Shown here one piece after another: positions 58,311 through 64,000 of a DNA stretch of 64,000 nt; positions within the stretch are counted from its first letter, which is position 1, and every line of letters starts with the position of its first letter. The position numbers were made by a program, and so were the translations under genes. Below the pieces are notes generated by a model. That model saw only the letters and a program-made list of their open reading frames with translations, was not told the DNA's origin and searched no databases. This DNA comes from Bacteroidetes bacterium GWF2_41_31 (lineage in GTDB: Bacteria; Bacteroidota; Bacteroidia; Bacteroidales; F082): contig MEOL01000017.1 in the NCBI GenBank assembly GCA_001769215.1, forward strand, positions 155,178 through 219,177. The letters are read 5' to 3'.

Positions 58311-61190
58311 TTAATTGATTATTGGAAGAATTACTTTAAAAATTTCATCATTCTCTTCTACCCGGATTTCCATTCCTGCAATTAGCCGATACCGTTCCCT
58401 AATGTTCCGAAGTCCGATTCCGGTTGATGTTTCTGTTTGTTTTTTCAGACGTTTTTTGTTTTCGATAATGATATTTTTATCGCCATTGGTAATGCTTACG
58501 AGGAGAGTTTTACCTTTTGCGATAACATTGTGCTTTAATGCATTTTCGGTGAGTAACTGAAGCGTTAAGGGTGGAATATTAGAGCCTGTTGTTTTTTCAT
58601 CCAGATCAACTTGAAGAATGAAATTATCCCCGAATCGTTTCTGTTGAATTAAGGCGTAGTTTTTAATCATACGCAGTTCTTCCGACAACGGGATAAGTTC
58701 TTTTTCTTTCACTTCCAGAATATCCCTGAAAAATCCGGAAAGGGCTTCGGTGTATTTAACAGCATCTTCCGGATTTTCTTCGATAATGGAAATCAGAGTG
58801 GAAAAACTATTGAACAAAAAGTGTGGATTCACCTGATTTTTAAGTGTCTGAAATTCAACTTCCAGCAGTTCCTTTTTCCTTGCTTCCATTTGTTTTAATT
58901 TCCTGTCGCGTGTTTTTATAAACCAGTAGCCTAACACAACGATGATGATAGTGCTTAGCAAAACAAACCAGATGGATAAGTAAAATGGTTTTCGGATTTC
59001 AAAAGAAAATGAGCTTGATTCGCCGGATGGTTTTGTATTATTTAAAAATGCCGCCACCTTAAAAGTGTAATTACCGGGTGGAAGATTGGGATAAGTAGCC
59101 ACCCGATCAAAAGTATATTTCCAATCGGGATCATAACCTTCCAATTTAATTTTGTACTGCATTTTTTTTGGTGCCATCGGCCAGTAACCTGAATATTCAA
59201 ATATAAAACGGTTCTCGGATGCTGAAAATGTTTGGTCAATAACCGGGTTTAATGCCTCAAGGTTAACCGTGATTTTATCAATTGAAGTAAGGGGTTGGAA
59301 CCTCATTCGATTGATCAGGTTGAGGTCGATTTGAATGATTTCGTTGTGTGTAGCAAAGCTTATAAAATCATCGTTTTTGTCAACACTGTTCAAGTCAGAA
59401 CGCAGCAGGTTCAGGTCAAGTTCTTCATTCAAACAAACAAAATCGCTGGTGGCATGATTAAAAATATTCAATCCTTGGTCTGTCAGAATAAAGAGCAGGT
59501 TACCCTCGGCAGCGAGAGAATAAATATTGTTTCCGATGAAACCGTTGCCGGAATTATATTTTTCAAATTGTGTACCATTGAACTTGTAAAGTACCCCTGT
59601 TGAAGTACTGAACCAGATATTTCCTTCTCCATCTTCAATAATCGAATAAATAATATTATCAGTAACTCCCTGATTTTCATCATAGGAATAAAAAATATCC
59701 TCTTCCAATTTAATAATCCCGTTGCCATCGGTGCCAAACCAAACCCTTCCCCGGCTATCCGGAAAAACGGTATAAATAAAATTGCTGCTTAATCCATCTT
59801 CTTTGTTATAGGATTGAATATGCTTAACCTTCGATTGTTCATCCAGTGAAATAACGGATGATCCTCCAAGTGTCGCGACCCAAATTTTGTGACCCGAAAT
59901 TGCAATGGATAAGATATTGTCGTTGACCAATCCTTTCTGAACATTTACAAATTGAAAGGATTTGTTATGGGGCTCAAAAACTACGACTCCTTGTCCAAGG
60001 GTTCCTGCCCAGATTTTATCTGAAGGATCAATAATTGAAGAAGTCAGTGTAGAAGAAAAAGCCAGTGCATTTTTCAGGAAAACGCTGTATCCATTTTTAT
60101 CAAGACTTAAAAGAGTGCTGTTGTTGGTCAGCCAGTATTTTTGGTATCCAACAATATTGATCGAATGTATTTTGTTTTCAGGATAATCGGGCTTATAATC
60201 GATCACTTTTATCGACCCTCCATTGGAGACAAACAGCATATTTTTGGTTAAAACCCAGAGATTGCCCAGTCGGTCTGCCAGGGCTGCTTTTATATTTCGG
60301 TTGGCTTCATTGTCATTTAAGATGATGGATACGAGACTGTCGAGGTGCGGGTGCCTGGAATAAAATATTCCATTTTGTTTATCTACTATCCAAACATCGT
60401 TTCCCTCCATACTCAGTGAATTGATCGGCCCAAATTGTTTTCCTTGTGAACATTCTATTCTATGAAAGGTTGAATCAACGGGATTGTAATATCCTATTCC
60501 ACCCTGGTGAAATCCAAACCACATAAAACCTTCATTGTCTTTAACAAGTGAAAGTACGATCAGGTCAGGTAGGTTTACAGAAAGAATATCAGATTTAATT
60601 GAATTAAACGTGCTGTCAACCGTACAAATACAGACTCCGTTATCGGTAGCAGCCCAAACATTATTTTTGGGGCCAAGGGCTATCTCGTATACATAATCGT
60701 CTGTTAATCCATTTTTTGTGTTCAGAGACAGGGTTGTGTTTTCGGCGCTGCAATACAAACCGCTTCCAAAGGTTGACCACCAGATTCTCCCTTTTGTGTC
60801 AAAAAGTATATCAGAGACGGAAGATGAATCATTCAGATAACCTTCGCTTTCAAAGGGAGCTAATTTTCTTTGAGAAGTATAGGCCAGTGATCCATCCTTA
60901 AAACCAACCCAAAGTCGTCCATCAGGCGACTGATTGATAGCCGTTACATATTCTGAACCCTGATCTTTACTATATTTTATAGCTTTTACGCCATCCCATC
61001 TGTAAAGACCATTTTGCAATCCAAGCCATAAAAACCCCGAAGAATCTGCAAAAATGACATTGATTTTTTCTACTGACACTTCTCCTGTAAGGTTAACCGG
61101 CTTAATCATCAGGTCAAAATCGCCCGAAAAGGCTTGCATGAAAACAAGCAAACCGAGAGCTGACAGCATATTTTTTAATTTGAAAATCAA
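58311..61190 (-). CDS. Propeller-linked LytS-type sensor kinase
   Basis: The protein has 959 residues. Signal peptide (ends about residue 22), then about 620 residues of two-component regulator propeller repeats (IFADSSGFLWLGLQNGLYRWDG, DTKGRIWWSTFGSGLY, DSRGRVWFGTDGNGI), a Y_Y_Y domain (GYWPMAPKKMQYKIKLEGYDPDWKYT), one membrane helix (about 755-775) and a His-kinase of the LytS/YehU type with QVNPHFLFNSFS and GIGLRNIRERY. It senses something in the periplasm and phosphorylates the LytTR regulator. The gene is in an operon with YceI (overlap 4 bases) and the regulator. Confidence 0.9.
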   Translation of the reverse strand: MIFKLKNMLSALGLLVFMQAFSGDFDLMIKPVNLTGEVSVEKINVIFADSSGFLWLGLQNGLYRWDGVKAIKYSKDQGSEYVTAINQSPDGRLWVGFKDGSLAYTSQRKLAPFESEGYLNDSSSVSDILFDTKGRIWWSTFGSGLYCSAENTTLSLNTKNGLTDDYVYEIALGPKNNVWAATDNGVCICTVDSTFNSIKSDILSVNLPDLIVLSLVKDNEGFMWFGFHQGGIGYYNPVDSTFHRIECSQGKQFGPINSLSMEGNDVWIVDKQNGIFYSRHPHLDSLVSIILNDNEANRNIKAALADRLGNLWVLTKNMLFVSNGGSIKVIDYKPDYPENKIHSINIVGYQKYWLTNNSTLLSLDKNGYSVFLKNALAFSSTLTSSIIDPSDKIWAGTLGQGVVVFEPHNKSFQFVNVQKGLVNDNILSIAISGHKIWVATLGGSSVISLDEQSKVKHIQSYNKEDGLSSNFIYTVFPDSRGRVWFGTDGNGIIKLEEDIFYSYDENQGVTDNIIYSIIEDGEGNIWFSTSTGVLYKFNGTQFEKYNSGNGFIGNNIYSLAAEGNLLFILTDQGLNIFNHATSDFVCLNEELDLNLLRSDLNSVDKNDDFISFATHNEIIQIDLNLINRMRFQPLTSIDKITVNLEALNPVIDQTFSASENRFIFEYSGYWPMAPKKMQYKIKLEGYDPDWKYTFDRVATYPNLPPGNYTFKVAAFLNNTKPSGESSSFSFEIRKPFYLSIWFVLLSTIIIVVLGYWFIKTRDRKLKQMEARKKELLEVEFQTLKNQVNPHFLFNSFSTLISIIEENPEDAVKYTEALSGFFRDILEVKEKELIPLSEELRMIKNYALIQQKRFGDNFILQVDLDEKTTGSNIPPLTLQLLTENALKHNVIAKGKTLLVSITNGDKNIIIENKKRLKKQTETSTGIGLRNIRERYRLIAGMEIRVEENDEIFKVILPIIN

Positions 61191-61747
61191 TCCGTGGTGT
61201 TTTTAGGTGTCAGGGTTGCTCGAACTTCAACAGCAATATTCTCGGCAATTTTCTGATAAACGATACTCGGAATTCTGATATTATGATCTTCAAGTGCTAC
61301 GCTGAAATCCGAGCTTATTTTAATTGAATTATCAACAAATTCAATGACCACATCAATGATCCTTTCTTCTTCAACACCATGAATTGACAAAGTACCTTTT
61401 GCCCTGACACGAAAAGTGCTGTTGGCATCTTTGTTAATTTTTTCAATTATTTTTCCCTGAAATGTTGAGTACGGGTATTTATCAACTTCCATATAATTTT
61501 CATAAAAATGTTCCTGTTGAAGGTCACTGTTAAAGCCTATAAGCGAACGGTTTGAAATCTTGAAAGCAAAATGATTGTTATTCAAATCAATTGCCCCTGA
61601 AAGTTCATTTGATTGAGCTGAAATAAGTTCCAGAGGTGCCGCTGAAGTAAAAGTAACCCGGCCTTCATGTGTCAGGTAAATTTCCTGTGCATTCAACTGC
61701 ATAACAAGACCGAAAAAGATCAATAAACCAGTCAGGTGTTTAAACAT
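61187..61747 (-). CDS. YceI family exported lipocalin-like protein (2)
   Basis: The protein has 186 residues. Signal peptide (ends LNAQ), then the YceI pattern: GRVTFTSAAPLELISAQSNELSGAIDL, QQEHFYENYMEVDKYPYSTFQGKI, FRVRAKGTLSIHGVEEERI, DHNIRIPSIVYQKIAENI. It resembles YceI copy 1 near 51 kb. First gene in the operon with the propeller kinase and LytTR regulator (ATG/TGA overlap of 4 bases). It could deliver or buffer the lipid-like signal sensed by the kinase; inference only. Confidence 0.85.
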   Translation of the reverse strand: MFKHLTGLLIFFGLVMQLNAQEIYLTHEGRVTFTSAAPLELISAQSNELSGAIDLNNNHFAFKISNRSLIGFNSDLQQEHFYENYMEVDKYPYSTFQGKIIEKINKDANSTFRVRAKGTLSIHGVEEERIIDVVIEFVDNSIKISSDFSVALEDHNIRIPSIVYQKIAENIAVEVRATLTPKNTTD

Positions 61748-61803
61748 ATATTAATTGGTGTTGGTTAAGCCCCCTATTAATCGGACAATTTAGTTTTCAG
61801 TTT

Positions 61804-61811
61804 CAAATGTA
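61804..61811 (-). promoter_or_regulatory. -7 box of the yceI-kinase-regulator operon
   Basis: TACATTTG on the minus strand matches TAnnTTTG and lies 56 bases before the ATG at 61747. The leader between them is free of other features. Confidence 0.4.
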
Positions 61812-61871
61812 GGCAATGTTTCTTTGTATTAATCATTTGTTACTAAATCTTCTTAACGATTCTATATTGGC

Positions 61872-62107
61872 TCGACAATGAGCCTAAAAGGAAAGCATTT
61901 GTTTGTGGATGACTTCAAAAGACAAATTTTCTGGCCACACCGATTTACCTACCTCCGGTAGGTGAACCTACCTCCGGTAGGTGAACCTGCCTCCGGTAGG
62001 TGAACCTGCCGATTTACCTGCCGATTTATCTGCCGAAGGCATGGAGGCATGGAGGGAGGTTCAGGCCAAAACCAACCATAAAGTGTGATGCATTGTCGGC
62101 AATTGGC
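61872..62107 (-). repeat. attC-like palindromic element, family 1, copy E
   Basis: Diverged arms GCATTTGTTTGTGGATGACTT and AACCAACCATAAAGTGTGATGCA around a long loop. The internal block CAAAAGACAAATTTTCTGGCC matches the other copies. It starts directly at the stop of the PIN toxin gene (62109). The loop has been enlarged by a tandem palindromic repeat (61947-62003) and further pieces CGATTTACCTGC. Confidence 0.5.
61947..62003. repeat. Three tandem copies of a 19-bp palindrome
   Basis: ACCTACCTCCGGTAGGTGA occurs twice exactly and once with A to G at position 5, end to end. Each unit contains CACCTACC/GGTAGGTG-type symmetry (ACCTACC-TCC-GGTAGGT). It expands the loop of palindromic element copy E. 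Confidence 0.85.
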
Positions 62108-62108
62108 C

Positions 62109-62525
62109 TTATTTCAATGTTTGTAAAAATTGTCGTGCTGTCATTACTGGTAGATCAGAAGCCTTAAAGTCTTTTAAATTCCTGGTAATTATTAGATCCT
62201 GACCGTTTTCGATTGCAGTGAAATACTGAAGGGCATCCTCAAAGTCAGAGAATGAATCGTCATTTAATGCCAATCCAACTATTTTGTCGTCAAGAGGTAA
62301 AATATTGACTATTAACCTGAGCTTCCTTAATATTTCTTTTGCTTTCTGTGAATTTGTTTGTCGCAGTAGTGCATAACTCGTGTTTGCAACTGTCAACGAT
62401 GAGATGTTAAGTTCAATAATTTTCTGATCTGCTAATGAAAAAAGATTCGCCGATTCCTCGTAAAATGGTTCTTTGCGTGATAGCAGGTCTATGACAATGT
62501 TGGTGTCGATAAAAAGTCGTTTCAT
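62109..62525 (-). CDS. vapC: PIN-domain toxin (VapC type)
   Basis: The protein has 138 residues with a PIN fold. Acidic residues of the active site are visible: Asp7 (FIDTNIVID), the SDFEDALQY cluster (Asp94, Glu96, Asp97) and Asp119 after IITRN. PIN toxins cut RNA using magnesium ions. The ATG overlaps the antitoxin stop by 4 bases, the normal order antitoxin then toxin. It appears intact. Confidence 0.85.
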   Translation of the reverse strand: MKRLFIDTNIVIDLLSRKEPFYEESANLFSLADQKIIELNISSLTVANTSYALLRQTNSQKAKEILRKLRLIVNILPLDDKIVGLALNDDSFSDFEDALQYFTAIENGQDLIITRNLKDFKASDLPVMTARQFLQTLK

Positions 62526-62773
62526 TTATATTTTTCAATTAGATAGTCACCATATTCTTTTTTATAGTCAAAATCAGATGGCAAGTCAATTACTCCACTC
62601 AGACTTTTCACGAGAGGCGTAATTGGTGCTTTGTCTTTATGCTCTATTTCTCTGGTTAAACTGTCAAGATATGATTCAATCATTTTTGAGAGGCTGATCT
62701 TTTGTTTGCTTGCATAAATTTTCGCTCTTTCGATTACGCCGTCGTTAAGTCTTAATGTCAATTTTGTTTCCAT
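62522..62773 (-). CDS. vapB: Ribbon-helix-helix antitoxin (DUF6364-like)
   Basis: From ATG 62773 (METKLTLRLNDGVIERAKIYA) the protein has 83 residues. The N-terminal 45 residues are a ribbon-helix-helix (KLTLRLNDGVIERAKIYASKQKISLSKMIESYLDSL), as in DUF6364 antitoxins; the tail binds the toxin. An ATG at 62794 overlaps the -7 promoter box, so the inner start is chosen. The palindrome at 62798-62810 is its likely operator. Confidence 0.8.
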   Translation of the reverse strand: METKLTLRLNDGVIERAKIYASKQKISLSKMIESYLDSLTREIEHKDKAPITPLVKSLSGVIDLPSDFDYKKEYGDYLIEKYK

Positions 62774-62791
62774 ATTAATAATATTTACGTG

Positions 62792-62810
62792 CAAATATAC
62801 ATAATATGTA
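62792..62810 (-). promoter_or_regulatory. Promoter and operator of the vapBC operon
   Basis: The -7 box TATATTTG lies at 62792-62799. Overlapping it, TACATA-A-TATGTA (62798-62810) is a perfect palindrome, a fitting site for the ribbon-helix-helix antitoxin to repress its own operon. Confidence 0.55.
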
Positions 62811-62856
62811 CGTCATGTCAAAATGTACGGATGATTTTTCTGTTCTTAGGATTATT

Positions 62857-63007
62857 GACAACGGTTCGTATAAGAATAGTAGCCGACTGCGTGGCACTTT
62901 CATGTCAAGTTGTAAGAAAGTTAAAGCGAGCTACCCCCGAACGCTTTCGGGGTTTGAATTTACTACATAATCGGCTATTATTTTAATACATTGTTGTGCT
63001 TTCGTGC
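62857..63007 (-). repeat. attC-like palindromic element, family 4
   Basis: The arms ACGGTTCGTATAAGAATAGTAGCCGA and TCGGCTATTATTTTAATACATTGTTG are inverted repeats; inside the loop is a small hairpin CCCCGAA/TTCGGGG (62934-62951). The right end GTTGTGCTTTCGTGC (62993-63007) is the reverse complement, with one change and one extra base, of GCACGAAGCGCAAC at 63841-63854 on the far side of the Fic gene. This is the best cassette boundary pair in the window. Confidence 0.65.
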
Positions 63008-63008
63008 T

Positions 63009-63770
63009 TTATTTCAGACAATTCGGTAACATTTCTAAAAATTCAGTGCATTTGTCATAATTCAGTTCATAAAAATTCACACCAAGATTAATTGTCTCAT
63101 AATATTTCGCTTGGTTGTTTTTGTAATATTCTTCTGAAGGCATTTTCCAAAAATCATGTCCTAATTTCTCTGCGACAAACCATTTCTCTATTAATCTGGC
63201 CGCTCTACCGTTTCCATCTCTAAATGGATGTATATGGGCAAATCTTAAATGTATCAAGGATGCGAAATAAAAGACTTCAATTTCATTAAGGTGAGATGAA
63301 ATTAACTCGCTTACATCCTGAAAGAATAATTTCATTTCTTTCTCTACAAATTCAGGCTCAACTGCCATATATGCCAAACCTTCTTTTCCAAATACACCGA
63401 CCTGTTCAATACGATATTTTCCTCTTTTACTTCTTATCAGTAATGTATTTGAAAATATTTTATGACAATTCAATACGTTTTTTTCATTCAGTTTGTTAGC
63501 CTGTGCAAACTCATACGCTTCAATCAAGTCCTCAATTTCTTCAATTTCTTTTCCTACTTTGAATTTATCTTTATTCATTTCATAATTCATGTAAGAATTC
63601 AAATCAATGCTATTCCCTTCAATATTTGATGAATAAACGGCAGAAGACTTTGTAAGATATTCAAATCCACCTCGATTCTCCGAAAAATCAAAATCCTTAA
63701 TCAATTTAGATATTTCATTTCCAATTGACTTCTTATATATGTCTAAATATTTTGTTTCGGTTATTCTCAT
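63009..63770 (-). CDS. Fic family protein (class II type), complete
   Basis: The protein has 253 residues. The catalytic loop HPFRDGNGR is at residues 181-189 and the inhibitory motif SSNIEG at 47-52, N-terminal as in class II Fic proteins. The beta-hairpin target dock (RGKYRIEQVGVFGKEGLAYMAVEPE) is also visible. It likely transfers AMP from ATP to a protein hydroxyl; target unknown. A TATATTTG box at 63791-63798 gives the promoter, 20 bases before the ATG. The gene fills a cassette-like unit bounded by 14-15 bp inverted sequences. Confidence 0.9.
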   Translation of the reverse strand: MRITETKYLDIYKKSIGNEISKLIKDFDFSENRGGFEYLTKSSAVYSSNIEGNSIDLNSYMNYEMNKDKFKVGKEIEEIEDLIEAYEFAQANKLNEKNVLNCHKIFSNTLLIRSKRGKYRIEQVGVFGKEGLAYMAVEPEFVEKEMKLFFQDVSELISSHLNEIEVFYFASLIHLRFAHIHPFRDGNGRAARLIEKWFVAEKLGHDFWKMPSEEYYKNNQAKYYETINLGVNFYELNYDKCTEFLEMLPNCLK

Positions 63771-63790
63771 TTAATACAATTATTTAAGCA

Positions 63791-63798
63791 CAAATATA
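63791..63798 (-). promoter_or_regulatory. -7 box of the complete Fic gene
   Basis: TATATTTG on the minus strand, matching TAnnTTTG, 20 bases upstream of ATG 63770. A TTTG 14 bases further upstream is closer than the usual -33 spacing. Confidence 0.45.
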
Positions 63799-63844
63799 CT
63801 CGTTTTTTATGTCAAACCTTTGTAGTACTGCGGTTTCTCAGCAC

Positions 63845-63880
63845 GAAGCGCAACGAGTGGATAAACTCCCTTCTAGCGTT
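63845..63880 (-). repeat. Short cassette-boundary element, second copy
   Basis: On the minus strand AACGCTAGAAGGGAG...CCACTCGTTGCGC follows the stop of the partial edge gene. It matches the element at 1395-1432 (AACAGCTAGAGGTGGG...ACGCTCGTTACCC) in sequence, length and position behind a similar gene end. Confidence 0.4.
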
Positions 63881-64000
63881 TATTTATCAACTACAATTCT
63901 TTTTAACTTCTTTATAATTAGGGTCTGCTGATTTTCTAGCTCACCAAACCTACATATTTTCGCGATAAATGATCGGTCCTTGGCAGAAAATATTTTTTCA
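63880..64000 (-). CDS. Partial gene at the window edge, C-terminus only
   Basis: The last 40 codons of a minus-strand gene: AKDRSFIAKICRFGELENQQ, TLIIKKLKRIVVDK, stop at 63880. The ending (L)IIK(K/R)L resembles that of the relic at 1430-1555. I do not recognise the family. The body of the gene lies beyond the window. Confidence 0.5.
   Translation of the reverse strand, partial: EKIFSAKDRSFIAKICRFGELENQQTLIIKKLKRIVVDK

Overview
The window looks like a chromosome segment of a Bacteroidota bacterium of the Bacteroidia type (marine or sediment Marinilabiliales/Prolixibacteraceae-like is my best guess, from inference only). The support is direct: several secreted proteins end in a type IX secretion (T9SS) type A sorting domain, there are many Sec lipoproteins, promoters of the Bacteroidota TAnnTTTG type sit in front of several genes, and the gene families are typical (DUF5777 barrel, propeller-linked LytS-type kinase, DUF6265, GH130).

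Layout. (1) 1-18 kb, almost all on the minus strand: an accessory region with a Fic protein cut by the window edge, small stress and toxin-antitoxin genes (many decayed), four Crp/Fnr-type regulators (one truncated) lying among a lactonase-like hydrolase, an alpha/beta hydrolase, a FabF plus TetR pair and an SMP-30-like lipoprotein. It ends with a restriction-nuclease/STAND ATPase and an operon of two small membrane proteins. (2) 18-22.7 kb, plus strand: a cytochrome P460-like lipoprotein, then an ECF sigma factor with a zinc-type (HX3CX2C) anti-sigma protein, a membrane protein, a peroxiredoxin-like protein, DoxX and thioredoxin, which looks like a redox-stress regulon. (3) 23-35.5 kb, plus strand: a large T9SS protein, an outer-membrane barrel, then a tight operon with EanB (rhodanese ergothioneine synthase), an FAD disulfide reductase, EanA/EgtD, DUF427 and a sensor kinase. 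This is the anaerobic ergothioneine route. AraC, AhpD-like and D-hydroxyacid dehydrogenase genes follow. (4) 35.5-47.8 kb, minus strand: a GT4-toroid glycosyltransferase overlapping a GH130 phosphorylase; a CusBAC/Czc-type metal efflux operon with a CDF transporter and a His-rich protein; DUF1801 and a frameshifted DUF6265/YciI unit. (5) 48.4-61.7 kb, minus strand: a secreted phosphatidylserine-decarboxylase-like lipoprotein; a DUF5777/YceI/OB-fold/cytochrome/T9SS cluster; a tandem array of 193-bp units inside long inverted repeats; and a YceI, propeller kinase, LytTR regulator operon. (6) 61.8-64 kb: VapBC-like toxin-antitoxin, a complete Fic protein and a partial gene at the edge.

The most striking pattern is in the two accessory ends. 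Genes there are followed, right at their stop codons, by imperfect-palindrome elements of about 115-235 bp. For at least two genes (Fic at 63.0-63.8 kb and the DUF1566 gene at 0.58-1.32 kb) the 5' boundary carries a 10-15 bp sequence that is the reverse complement of the start of the 3' element. This is the expected signature of integron gene cassettes with attC sites. No integrase is in the window, so it would be an integrase-less attC cluster (CALIN-like). I see no rRNA, tRNA, CRISPR array or replication origin.
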